From: Hymenolepis diminuta
Taxonomy: Eukaryota; Platyhelminthes; Cestoda; Cyclophyllidea; Hymenolepididae
NCBI GenBank assembly: GCA_900708905.1
Contig: CAADRB010000005.1
Coordinates: forward strand, 3,976,383 to 4,040,382
Direction of reading: 5' to 3'
DNA: 64,000 bases
The notes under the pieces were generated by a model. It saw only the letters and a list, made by a program, of their open reading frames with translations. It made no database searches and had not been told where the DNA came from. The position numbers and the translations under genes were made by a program. Below are positions 13,254 through 29,866 of this stretch, piece by piece; position 1 is the first letter of the stretch, and each line of letters opens with the position of its first letter.

Positions 13254-13841
13254 TCATCTTCTTCCACTTTCCGGTCTTCTTCTACTAGTAGACCTTGAAT
13301 TTCCTCTAAGTCTACTTCTGCTCAAGCTACTCCTACCTCTACCTCGACTTTGATGCTGCTGCCTCTTTTTAGAATGAGACTTGTCTCTTGCAGCCTCCAG
13401 GTATTCTCTTATACTCCTCTTCACATTCGTGCCTTCAGGAAGACTGATGTAACGAATACGTTTTCCCAGAATGTTTGCATGCTAGAAAATGGAAAATACA
13501 GACTACTTATATAGTTTAAGGAGGCACTTTTGAGTAAAGTTCACAAGACTCACTTTAAGTCCAACCAATGGGAGGACATTCGTTTTGTAAGATGGTGGAT
13601 CAATTCTAACACTTCCTCCTAAGATGATATTGCTAAACCCATCAATTCCTTTGAGGGTTCCAGTGACCTTTGTGTCGTCGACAAGGGTAATGCAGACCAC
13701 TTTATTCGATAAGTTTGCCGGAATTATAGCGAGGAGAGTGGATCTGGTACGTCTATCCGCTTTGAGAAAACGTTCTGCAAGTTGTTTTTCTGCCGCCACA
13801 AGGCTGCGGCTATCTGATCTACTAATCCTGTCCATTTGCAT
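13254..13841 (-). CDS. Sm-like protein, probably LSM10
   Basis: Two exons, 13841-13554 and 13481-13254, joined in phase 0 across a 72 bp GT-AG intron; 171 residues. The Sm1 motif is visible at about residues 50-80 (VVCITLVDDTKVTG, then GIDGFSNIIL with the conserved G, D and N). Sm2 follows after the splice (ILGKRIRYISLPEGTN). LSM10 pairs with LSM11 in the U7 snRNP that cleaves replication-dependent histone pre-mRNA; the RYhxxPxxxN style Sm2 end fits LSM10. A D-class Sm protein such as SmD1/SmD3 cannot be excluded. Unlike the roughly 123-residue human LSM10, this protein has a C-terminal tail rich in Arg, Ser and Gly. The ATG follows one base after a perfect acceptor (TTCTTTCTTAAATAG), possibly a spliced-leader site. 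TTTATT at 13213-13218 supplies AATAAA on the minus strand. Confidence 0.7.
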
Positions 13842-14227
13842 TCTATTTAAGAAAGAAAAACGACTATGTTAGCAATGAAAAGTAATCATACAACTAAGGT
13901 TATCAGTATTAACTGCTTATACCAACTCAACATTCAGTAAATATTAAGTTCTGATAGATACTACCACTCAATTTTCTAAATCTGTTCAAAGTTTAAAAAT
14001 ACTTCTGAAAACCCTTATCTTTGGATAAACAAAACGCAATATATGATCTTGGCTCAACGACCTTCAAAAATGAACGCCAACTGAAACCAATCTCTTTAGA
14101 TACCCAAATACCAAAAGACGTTAAATTTCCCTCTCCCTCAAATAAATGCAACCTTCTAAATCTTATACGAATTTTAATTGACTACTTTTGATCAAACAGT
14201 AGTAATTTAGCCTCACTTTTATCAATC

Positions 14228-14590
14228 GATAATCAATAGCTAAAGCATTCTACCGCAACAGTAAATCATTTAGCTGAAGAAAAATATCGATTTTCGATCT
14301 GAAAACGCGATAAATGCAAAAAATCGATACCTAGCAACAATTTAACCTACAACAAATAGAAAGACTTAAGCATAGAAAAAAACGTATTAGAGAATTATTC
14401 CAATTATTAATTAAATCGAATAAACTATAATCGATAATTAGTAATAATAATAATCGATAATCAATACCAAACATTTGAGATTTAGCTGAAACTGTTAAAG
14501 GCAGAGTAAAATTGATTTTTTGATCTGTAAACACGAAAAATGTAAAAAAATCGGCGCCTAACTGGCATTTAACTCTCTGCAAAATTATTT
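14228..14590. repeat. Diverged tandem duplication
   Basis: Two related segments start at 14228 and 14455 (offset 227 bp). Both begin GATAATCAATA, continue with ATTTAGCTGAA, an ATTGATTTT/TCGATTTT block followed by GATCTG.AAAC, and end near CCTA and ATTTAAC. They are rich in ATCGAT. They lie in the spacer between the Sm-like gene and the PQ-loop gene. Confidence 0.5.
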
Positions 14591-14919
14591 GACATAATTG
14601 CACAATTACAATCAGGGTTTTCGTGTCAGAATGAAAATGTTTACATTATTGTCACAAAAACATTATGAATCACAGTTGAAAAATATAAACCATTAGATAC
14701 TTGAAAGCACATCTACACACATAGCAACACCGCCTCCTTTCTTACAACAAAATAGCACAAAAAAAGAGCCAAAAATGGACAAAGTGGCAAGACTGAATTA
14801 GTGATGTATATATTTACAAGATTACTTTTACATGAATGTTTATCTGTGTGTGAAGATAAAAAAGAGCAAATTAAGAATAAGATTCCGAAATGAGACTGTG
14901 TAAAAGGGAGAGATCAAAT

Positions 14920-17900
14920 TTAGTAGATGGTTGGTTCGACGGTAGATTCTTCTTGAAGAGGAGTATATGATCTCCGGCGAAAGAGGCACATTTGTGAGCA
15001 GATCTGAAAGAGATTAAAGACGATCATTTAATTTAAAGGTCTGAATTTGAACTTCATAATTTCTACAGATTCAGATTTTAGTGGACTTTGTGATATTTCC
15101 AACGTATGTACCATTGCTATCTCCCTCAAATTAATTTAAGATATCATTATTGAAATAAAAATGACAATATTTAATTAGCAGTAACTAGCTGCTATTTAGC
15201 TGAAAGAGTAGACACATGCACCGAGATGAAATGACTAACTAATCAAGTCGATTCACAGATCAACCAGCTTTGAAATATTAACGCCCGACCAAATCCTGTA
15301 GTTTGAATATCACAAAGTAGGGGTTTGGTGAAACGAACTGTAATTTACAAGTAAAACGAACAGCCAACCGGATGAATCCAGAATTGAGATGAAGTAATGC
15401 TCCTGTAATGCCCAGATTTTTAATGTCGAATTCTACCCTACCACTTCTTCTCAGGTTGCAATAGAAATAAAGTTAGAGCATTTAATTAAGGCTAACCAAG
15501 CTCGACATGAAAGAGGATTTAGGTGAAGCTGGTATAACACGGTAAACAGATTGAGTATCTGTTTGGGAAAAGGAGGAGGAAGGGAGAGGGGAGACTGTCG
15601 CTATTTTTTCCAGGATTTGCTCCGAATTTCTATGGGAGTTCAACTAAAATAGCTTACGCTTTAGCGGTAATTTCGCTCAAGCAAACAAGACCTCGAAATA
15701 CCGGGGGTAAATCGGTGAATTTTACTTAAAATTCACACAAGTCAACAACTAAAAAGCTAGTTTGAGAATAAGGGCTTAATTCACATACCGTCAGATCGAG
15801 AAGAACACAGTTAATAGAACCAAGAATCCATGGTAGAGATCGAATAATGAAGACACGATCAAGAGAGGTGAGAAGAAGTTGAAGAGCGTATGAAGTATTT
15901 CCACAAATCGCAAGAATGAAGGTAATTGGGCTTAAGCCTTCCGTTGAACCGCGACGCCACTGAAAGAAAAAAACACAAAAGATTAAAATTGTGACATTTT
16001 GGCCATTGCCAATAATGGCATGACAGCTAACTTTTTCGCGAGAAAAGATTACACTAAAAATTGGTTCAAAGTACAAAGTGCAGTAAACCGGGACAATTTT
16101 GGGGTTAAGTGATGAAAATTTTGATTTGAACCTCGAGGAGTTTCCTTTTCGCAGAAATTACTGACTAAAATACAAGTAAAATGATCCAAATTGCTACAAA
16201 TATGAATGCAAACCTTAATTTAGGAGAAGTGCAATGCCTCACTCAACACACAAGGTTCAAATGAACTGTAATCGTCAAATAGCTAGTCAGAGAGATTTTA
16301 AGAACAAGAGGAAAGAGAAATCGCAAATTTTCACTCTACTCATCCTCCAGGAAATATAATATTGAAATGTATAAATCTCCAAATAACTCATATGTTTGAC
16401 CAGATCTGTAAGATAAGATGAAATTTCGCTGAAGACAGAGTTCCGACGACAAAAAATTTCAGATGGGTTATATTTAAGGTGGTGCCGCCTCTTGTTGAAC
16501 AAAGAGCATTGTACATTAGACAAAAATATTCAGACCGACCGTGTAAACATGCGTTAATAAACATATGGATGACTGACAAAATGAGTAATACATGGCGACG
16601 ATAAGTGGTGGTTTAGGTAAGAGAACGAGATTTCAAAGATTCTGCCTTTTCGCTTTGTCGAAATTCCTTCACGAATAGGAAAATTTAAAAAAGTCTTTAT
16701 TTAACTGACGATTGTGCCCTTGAAGCTTAACACATCAGAAAGCAGTTACCAATTTGATCAAGTGTCGACCTATAAAAAAAGAATGATTGAATCAATATAT
16801 CCTCACAAAAGGGTTCGAAAGGTGATGACCTTCAATTATTTTAAGTTTCAAAAATTAATTTGCAATAGATACTCATCTTACTAATAAAAAACATAGGCTT
16901 AAAACCCGCTAAATCGCACTCAAGAGCGCACTCACAAATAAATGCATTACATTTACATATGCTGATCCAATACCGCAGACCTATGCACAAGACAGACCTA
17001 ATCAGAAGACACCGAATCGCAATCGGTTATATCGCATTTACTAAGGGAAATATATATCAGTACGAATAAAACCCGGAAATCGTAAATTGAGTGATTCTCA
17101 GGCGGAAGGACTACAAGGAGTCTTATTTCAGGAAAAATGACAATATGCTCATAAAAATGCATTAGAATACGACAAAAACAAAAATATTGCATGACTCATC
17201 GAATATAAACACGTCCAAACTCCATTCAGCAAAGTAAAACATGGAGACCTACAAATTGGAATTTATAAAAACATTCTTCTCTGAAAGAGGGAAATGCCTT
17301 CTAACATTTCAGATAGGGGAGTAGCACTCCGGAATGCGTTGATAAGAAACCTGTATTCAAATAACTAACCCACCATCTAATTCACTTAGTCATAATGTCC
17401 GTTAAATGAACGATCTTATAACTTCTAACACGCCACTGGCGTATGGATTTGACCATTAAGGCCAATAAAGAAACAGACTACATAAGATCGAGATTATTCA
17501 AAACGTATTTGGAGGCAAAATGTCCTCCCTAATGAAAAACTCACATTCTAATACTTGTTTGCAACGAGATATTTGCAATCAAAAGAATGTTTGCCCGATA
17601 TTGATTCAGTTTGGGCTAATAAGACCCGTGAGATCTACTACTAAAATATCCGATTTGAACTCACGTTCTTATGTATCTGCGAAACTCTTGAGGACATGTA
17701 GATGCAGGTTGAAATCCAACCTAAGACGTAACCAATCAGAAGACCACTGGTCTACAACGAAAAACGCACAGGTCCACATAGTCCTCAGCTGTTGAGGGAA
17801 GAAGTAACTCAATTACACTTTGACTTACTGGAAATAGCGGTTCAGGGATGGGCATTGGTGTGGTAATGGTCACAGCAGATTGAAAAAGTTTTCGCGTTTG

Positions 17901-18749
17901 AACAGATGATGAGAAATAAGATGGAATTATATTTGCCTCAAAGGTTGGCAAATTAGGGCTGAAGAAACAAATAACTCCCAAAGTCAGACAGAGTACAACT
18001 GTGGCTGAAGATCGTGTTCTAACTTGAGCACTGTTGTCAGAGGAAGTCACTTCAGTCAGAGTGGCGACATCTAATTGAAGACAATTAATAAAATAACAAT
18101 CTATCCAGAAAGAATTATTTGAATATACACAGTTATGAGTGCTCTTACTTTGCGACATACGTTTGCGCATGAACATGTAGTAGAGAAATTGTGAAATTTG
18201 GATTAAGTCACTAGTTACTCCGATTGCTGCCATTATCACCTAAAAAATGATTAAAAAAATTATTCGGTAAAGACAAGTTGGGAAAATCGAGGCAATTAAA
18301 GCAATACTCTATTTTAAATTAGATGAAAGACCGAAAGCCTCAGCAGATTTCACCTGTTTATTTCATCTATTTGGGGACATAAAGTCTAATTAGAGTGTAT
18401 TTTTTAAGATTATATTAAGATGATGGAAAGATATGGTTACCTGAAGAGGAAGTTGGTGAACAAATATGCATCCAAGAAGATTAATCGTATCTCCCAGTAT
18501 AAAACAAAGCAGCATAATTGGAGAAAGGGCTTGGTCGGGAATGCCTTTACGACAATTTTCGATGATTTGAGGGAAAGCAAATACAATCCAAATGAAAGCA
18601 GATATAAGACCAAATGAGACGGCGGTGATTTCCTTAGGAGTTACGGCGCATTCACGAAAAACAGTCCAAATCCATTGGACACCTTGAGTGCAATTGACGT
18701 CAATTGGTGTTGGGTCATCTCGTATCACAGACAACGGAGTCGGAAACAT
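14920..18749 (-). CDS. SLC66A1: PQ-loop lysosomal cationic amino-acid exporter
   Basis: Homologue of PQLC2/SLC66A1 (LAAT-1 in worms), which exports Lys/Arg and mixed disulfides from lysosomes. Exons on the minus strand: 18749-18441, 18239-18149, 18070-17829, 17751-17665, 15959-15789 and 15003-14920; all phases match and give 327 residues (human 291). Diagnostic parts are the N-terminal GVQWIWTVFRECAVT, the first PQ loop FAFPQIIENCRKGIPDQALS, then GDTINLLGC and HQLPLQ. After a long luminal loop the second loop reads SSRVSQIHKN|WRRGSTEGLS, so its proline is a serine. GNTSYALQLLL matches transmembrane helix 6. The C-terminus contains YTPL, a YxxPhi type lysosomal sorting signal. The 78 bp intron 18148-18071 is in frame and stop-free, so it could be retained. 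The start is the first ATG after an acceptor at 18789; that acceptor may be a trans-splice site. Confidence 0.9.
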
Positions 18750-22839
<4,090 letters not shown>

Positions 22840-23230
22840 TGGTAGAATGCAGTCGGATTCATTTTCGCATTGTTGTCTAAGTAAATCGGATTAGTAAAGC
22901 ATGTAACGCATTTTAATATAACATTGATAATATAACGGTGAATTATGATATCTTTTTATTAGGGTTTAAAGGGCATTTCCCGGCGAACTGTTAAGAGTTT
23001 AAGTCAATAAGCTGAATTTTAATAAAGGATCGAACATTATAAAGCAGAGAAATATACTCTTGATTCATTAGATGAAAGGGTCTTATGTATGTTTTTGTAT
23101 TGAGCTAAGGGAAGAAGAAAAAGAACGGTATAAGAATGCGTCTTTGAGAAAAATGGTCATTTAATTTTTAAAAACCGTTTCTTAATCGGTAAAGCCCCGC
23201 TTTTCTGAAATGCTCCTGATATGGGGTAAG

Positions 23231-23480
23231 TACTTGTTACATATAAAAATAACATTCTTCCCAAAATAATTCTTATATGTAAGATTCTTTATTTTCCACC
23301 TCTTAATACTTGCCTCTTGTAATTTATTTACATTACGGTTGTAAATTGCGCAGAAGATAAATCGACCTACCGATACAAAAATGTGCGTCTCATTTTGATA
23401 TTGTAGTTTGGGCCGTTTTGTACTGTGGTGTTGCCGGGTTGCACTACTTGTAACTAGTGCAATATCTTAGGGAATCTAAG
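23231..23480 (+). repeat. Dispersed repeat C, copy 1
   Basis: Starts TGTTACATATAAAAATAAC and reads on to TTCTTATATGTAAGATTCTT, so the first 50 bp can fold into a hairpin (TTACATATAA/TTATATGTAA). It continues TTATTTTCCACC, then AAATCGACCTACCGATAC, and ends near CTTAGGGAATCTAAGAG. The second copy, in the same orientation, is at 28570. The class is unknown. Confidence 0.6.
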
Positions 23481-25944
23481 AGTCGGTTACGGTATCCTAC
23501 AGAGAAGAACAAATCATAATAGTACTGTACCGTTGTTAAAGGAATCACAGCTCTGTAGTGCTGCTACAAGCGTTCCGTTTCTGAAAGCCTCGAATTTTTT
23601 AAACTGAAAGGTATCACTCACAATAATAAGTTAACTGACACTAGAGGTATTCTGCCATCCCAAAAATTAGTGAGAGATGCATTTTACCAATGTCGTAGGA
23701 AGGTTCTAAGGGTTATTTTAACCAACAACTGAAATTGGCAAAATCTAAGGACGTGTATTCTGCTATTAGCAGAATACTGAATAATTCTTTAAGAACAAAC
23801 CTCGAATATTTTTGATAGGAGTTATTATCATTTGTAATCTAGAGAAAGCATGTACTTGATTTACAGTATTCGGTTTCCAAAGGTAAGTCGCCATTCTATG
23901 CGAAGATTTAATTTAAAGAGTGCAGACCGGTCATTTATTTATTTTCAGTAAAACTTCTCTTGCTATTAACTACATCGCCATTCGATTTTCTTGTACCAAA
24001 TGTGTCGAGAATATATTCTATTACTTGCTATACTGAGGCACACGTGATGTAACACTTGTTTAAAAATATTTACTTTGAAATGTGGTTTAAATGAAGGGAG
24101 ACTCCCCAGCTGGCCCCCCTCGGTATACCGTGTGTAGGTGTTATTACAAAGTAATTCTCCAGACTTCTCGTTTCCTTCCCAGTGAGCGGATAAGAAGAAG
24201 TTAAAGTAGACGGAATGTGGGTTTTACATACTATATTGTAAATATATATATAATCGGAGTTTATATTTTTGAATTCACATTTCCTGGATACAAGAGAAAT
24301 GACCGACCTATAGTAAATACTATGACGAACAAATCAATCAACTCAAATTATAACTTCTTGATTATCGCGCGGATGTATTCAAAAGCAATCCAGCGGATCA
24401 GAAGTTTCGTGGTCATTATGTCTTTTAATATGTTAACAAGACAAAATTATCGGTAAAAATTCATTATTTTTTTTATTATTTTAGAAAGTCTACATTTTTT
24501 ATAAATAGACACTCAGGACAATTTATATAGATTATACATATGTATGTGCTGATCGATGTAAATATATAAAAATCACTGCAAATGGCTAACCAAATCCTAA
24601 ATATATATTTATTCATTTTTTCCCTTATTGATGAATTTTAACTTATTTTCATTATCCTCATTTTTTCTAATAAAAATTTGTTACCTTATTGTCATAATTT
24701 ACGTTTACGAGGCATTAATCGTAACGTAAAATGCGTAATTATTCTCCAAGTTGTTGTTAATATGTGCGTCTCTCGTGCCGGAGATTAAAGTTTTTTACTC
24801 TCATTGGAATACTGGTTTATTCTTGTCGGCAAAGAATGATAGAATTGGAATTTTCCAATGAAAGATGGTTTCTGTGACGAATTCGATCCTTGATCGAGCA
24901 CCTGTCCTGCATAAAATTGTTACTTCATTTTCATCCGTATGTGCATCCTCCTTATATATGCAGTCATGGATAATTAGTACTCCTATTGGTCAAATTATGT
25001 CTTCAATCTATTTTCTTTGATGGATTCTCAAAAACTTCCTTAAATTTTTTTGGCAATATTAATTTCATTCGTTTTGATGACAAGTAATGCCTGCTCGAAT
25101 AGTTTTCTATCGGCACAGTTGGAAAATATTAGTTAGCGATTTGTACTCGTCTCTTTCTCGACAACTCAGACTTTGCCTGTAAAGTCCAACGACAGATCAG
25201 TTACAGGACTAGTAGTGCAGATGTTCGATCCTTGCTCACTCCCTTGTTGCTTTCCTTGTTCTCCTATCTTACCTTTCCCTTTCACATCCCCTACTTCAAT
25301 CTATTTTTAATCGTTTCTGTTTAATAAATTCGGCTTCACCCTCGAATCTTTTTTCTGGATCTCTGAAAGCAATGGCCGTCATTTTTCAAAACATTCTTGT
25401 GCTAATTTAATTCAACGCGTGCATTTCTAAAATTACATTTTTCCTCCGGGAAAATTCAAAATATCATATTTTAGCGGCTACATAACTTTCGGGTTTTAAT
25501 ATTGGGGAAAGAATGGAACTATTTTATCAATGAGATTTAGACTTTTCACTTATTCATTACTCATCTTCGGTTGAAAAATATGTGCGATCTAGTTGTTTCT
25601 TGAAATTAGATAAGTCTACCAGTTCGTAAAATGCATCACCCTAAAATCATTCGAAGATTGATTGAAATTAAACGTTAATAATAAATGATTAAACTCGTGA
25701 CGGTAAAAATGTGATTATCTAATCTTCAAACCGCCGTTTTTTGTCTCAACAATTAAAGATATGGCCACTGTTACAGAATAATGTATTTTCCCAGGTCTTA
25801 GACAGATTTAAATTAATTAGTATCCGCCTTACTATCCAAAACTCCACCGAGAAATGCTTCATTTATTTAAAATATGATATTTTTAGAAGGAATATGTCAT
25901 TCTTTTCTTTATATTTATATCAGTTTTGCGAAAGGTTAGTTGTT

Positions 25945-26180
25945 GTACTTGCAGAGGCTTCCCAGCCGATCAGCGATTAATATTCGTGCAACGTAGCGTT
26001 AATCGTACTCACAATTACTAAACATTTTCAAAAATCTCTCCTTATCACACCTCTTGTGTTCTCACTTTTGACGTAACCTAGATAATTTTGGGGAATTTAT
26101 GCCAGAGAACTTTGTTAGAGGGGTGCTCGACTTGTCTGCAGGTAGGTGCACTTCTGCGAGGATTACCAAGGTTTAGTTAA
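25945..26180 (+). mobile_element. LTR-like family A fragment
   Basis: Shares with the 48604 and 8103 copies the blocks GCAGAGGCTTCCCAGCCGAT, CACTTTTGACGTAACCTAGATAATTTTGGG and GAACTTTGTTAGAGG. It is strongly diverged and its ends are not clear. Confidence 0.5.
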
Positions 26181-28569
26181 GGGATTTTTGTATAGTATCT
26201 GTTATCAAAGGACGAAGACAAAGAGATATAGCCCTTACATTTATCAAAGGAGAGAAAAGCAAAATATGATTTCTTGCTTGATTTTGTGATAAGTGCTTTT
26301 TCGTCCTCTACAACTTCAGGATAACGGTGAAGTTAATTCCGATTAGACGTTAGTTTTCATGATGATTGGGGACGTGTAGACTTTTTAAATAATAATCTAT
26401 TCTCTAGAATGTCCGTTGGCAATACTTCCGATAATTTACGCATTTTTACTATGACACTAAGAATTTATCATTATTTTATTAAGCTTGGTTCAAACAATCT
26501 ACTAAGCTCATATACTTTGTATTTGAATTCCGCGGCTTTGATGACTTTTTGAGTTGTTATTTTACTACATGTTAGTGTGTAAGCCTTAAACGGAATACTT
26601 CCTCATGCAAAATTCTATTCTCGTTTTTTTCCAAGTCAATGGTATTATGTCTTAGTTTAATACTGCTTTGAGCCTAGAGATTAACTGAGATAATGTGATA
26701 AAATACTTTCAGTCTCTGGTCCTATTCAAAATTTGACAGCTCCCAACTGATAAAATTTATGTTAGAGCTGGGTTTTGTTGAGCGTTTATGATATTTTTCA
26801 CTTCGCTTGCTATCAGACACTAAAATAAAGTATTCATACTCAAAAAAACATGCAAAACTATCAAGATAAAAATGTGTGCATGTTTTGTCGTACTGTATTG
26901 TTTCAGGCTCCGAAACGAAACGTTGCCTTAAATTTTAATCTCAATTCAATGAAGGACCGTTGTTCAACAAAATTTTTTATGAATAATTTTTATCCAAAAG
27001 TAATTTAATTGTTAATTGTTCGCGAAATTTACATATTTGTTAAAATGTGCTAAATTACATGGTCATTGCTTTGCAGAATTATGTGTAATTTGCTGCAATT
27101 TGCTAAATCCCGTGTTATTATTGAGTTTGGCTAATAAATAAATAATAAATATAAAGCAGAACTCATTTGCCTAACCGAAGTCTTAAGGCTTACAACACGG
27201 GTGGCTTTGTGTTCACCTGAAATGCTATTCTCAATCACGAATTGGCCTTGCAATTTCTTCATTTATATTTATCAAACTAGGCGCTATCTCAAAATTATTG
27301 TCGGCATTTTTTAAATCCAATAATTTTGGGTCGAAGTACTTAGCAATAAAATGATGATAACAGGTTTATAAAGAATTCAATTATTATTTGTGGCTGACTT
27401 CGTTAAAGCTGTTGGTTGTCGTCTATGGAAAAAGTAATGCTAATAATAATGTTATTCCTCATAGGAAGATAATTTTCACCCACTTTCAATCATACCAGAG
27501 CATTTTAATGAGGGCAAAATGAATTAGACCAATTAGACACGTACAGTAACACTAATTATAAGTGGATAATAAAAAATGTCAGGCAAGCTAGTCAACCAAA
27601 CACTTAGAGGACTACTAGAAATCTTCTCAACCACAGATAATTTTTAGGAACATGTATATATATATACACATTAATATTAAATGTGAATTTCTTAGCTTAT
27701 AAATGCCAGATTTCCGAGAAAACTGATATTATTGAAATCTCTCAATTAGAGATGGTCCTTGTATTTGTTATTTTATCAACAGGTTCTCGTTATTTTTTCA
27801 TGCCAAACCATTCTGGGTCCTTAATTAACGATGAAGCTATTAAAGTCGTGGGACTCAGCGTATTCTAGGAGTGTAATTTATGTGTACGAATAAAAACAAA
27901 TGGAAATTATAGAGAAAGTACATCCAACTTAGTTATTAATTCAATAAGGACTCAAATAAGGTATTGAAATCGTTAATATTACTCTTCTTGACGGAATATA
28001 TATGAGTTTATATACTCATAATTACTCATACAAAAATATTATTTTTTACATTCGTGCACAAAAAATTCCTAACTAAATTATAGTATTTAAATAAAGGAAT
28101 TTAAATATAACAGTTTTAATCAAGAACATTGCATAATGACTACTGTAACCAGCAGATGCCTATCATCACCTGGCTATTAGAAGTGATTGCCTGACGATAA
28201 GATCTCCACTACAGTGTCTACAGACGGTCCCGCTGTGTGTTAGCGTGTTTGCACATAGATACCTAAACATCACGCCGAGACGCCGAAAACGAGACATGAC
28301 TGATGTCCAACGAAGAAATGCTTCATATCTAAATCTAATTTACCGATTAATAAATTGAGATGGCTAGTCTGTCATCTCCGAATTGATCTGGCGACATGAC
28401 TGACTTGACTTATTCCATCTATTCGATTGATGTGGCCTCGATTAACTCAACGTTATTGCAACAACATTTTAAATTTGTTTAATAATTAATTGAAATATTG
28501 CTTAGAATATGGTCTCTATTACTAAGCACCACTATGGTCTTATGTTGACATTCTCCTAAATCCTAATAT

Positions 28570-28812
28570 ATTTGTGTTACATATAAGAAAATAATGTTTT
28601 TCTAAAATATTTCTTATATGTAAGATTCTTTATTTTCCACCCTTTAATTCCCTTTTATTCGAACGAATTTATTTACATCACAGTAGCAAATGGCGCATAA
28701 TATAAATCGACCTATCGATACGAAAACGTGCGTCTTGTGTTGATATAATGGTTTGGGTCGTGTTTGTAACTAGTACGATGTCTTGGGGGATCTAAGAGAA
28801 GAAAAGAAGAGC
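28570..28812 (+). repeat. Dispersed repeat C, copy 2
   Basis: Starts TGTTACATATAAGAAAATAATG, with the same TTATATGTAAGATTCTTTATTTTCCACC block, AAATCGACCTATCGATACGAAAACGTGCGTCT, and the end GATGTCTTGGGGGATCTAAGAG. It is about 5.3 kb downstream of copy 1 in the same orientation and lacks a short stretch near the end that copy 1 has. Confidence 0.6.
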
Positions 28813-29866
28813 AGATTAAACATATATATGTAACCCTTAAACTATTTTATTCACTACGTACTTTATCCAATCCTTATCCACTTATGAGGTACAGGTACAG
28901 ATATATTTAACAGGACGTCTATTGGTGAAGTAGTCAAAATAAACTTTTCATTTGATAATAAATGCTTCACATTTTAATTCTGGTCTGGCATGAAGTTCAT
29001 TTGTACGCAAGTGTGACAATAATTTTGATAAAAAGATAATTTCAAGTCTCTGAGAACCTTTCTTATATGAAACTGGAAGCATTCTAAGCTAGCAAATGGT
29101 CATTGCGCCAAGATGTTTACTTCTTCTCACCTTTGATACCTTAATCATCTTCACTGCTTCGTGGTCTATCTACCTACTGTTAAAACTCTTAGAGACCTTT
29201 ATTCTTTTTCTTTCTTTATTATCAAATCTATAACAAGGTTTCAAAAATTCAAACTTTAGGTCATGCAATTGCACACGTATTTGGATGAAATTATTGTTGA
29301 CGCAAATTTTTAAGTGTTATTTGGAGTATTATCCTTGGATACTTTAGAGCATCAGGGTTGTTGAAAATAAATATTGCCTAAAGAGAGTCATTTGGAAATC
29401 GTGATAGATAAATTGTTAGGTTACACAAATAAGGAAAAGGAGATGTTCAGCGTTGCATGGGAAACCTGATTATTCATGTGAAAGTGTTTAATTTTAATTT
29501 ATCAAACTTCAACGGGATTCCGACGCAAACTTATGTTAAAAACCTACCTTTACAAAATTGAACTCATTTATTTTTAATAAAGGAATAATTGTCTGAAATA
29601 TATCCAAATTTTGAAGTTCAGGTAGGATCAATAAAAGTGAAAATTAATGAACTTTATTTTATTTTAAAATAATGAAAAACTTGAAAGAGAAGAATTAGCC
29701 TTTCATGGTTCTATTTTTCATGACTCTTAAGCTATATTTTACAAAATTTTATAAATAAACTTGATTATATAGTTTATATATGATGTGCATACTATTCATA
29801 TTTTTATTTTAATTATGGAACTTTGTTTTAATCATTCCTACAAAGACCCGTCAATTTAACTGAGCA

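Larger units (their letters stand above)
22840..29866. other. 7 kb AT-rich spacer with repeats
   Basis: No exon with recognisable similarity was found on either strand. Open frames here are short and their translations are low-complexity or membrane-like by chance. The region holds two direct copies of a repeat (about 23231 and 28570) and a fragment of LTR-like family A (about 25945-26180). Microsatellite-like AT stretches occur near 24240 and 27655. Confidence 0.5.

Noticed and set aside
17736..17828. Continuation of the PQ-loop exon as an uninterrupted frame ending ...LCVFRCRPVVF
   Set aside because: A good donor (CCA|GTAAGT) precedes it and a good acceptor at 17752 leads to the conserved TSGLLIGYVLGW... 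exon in phase; the read-through is intron.
24217..24456. 79-codon open frame in the 7 kb spacer
   Set aside because: Low-complexity translation of AT-rich DNA, no splice context or similarity.
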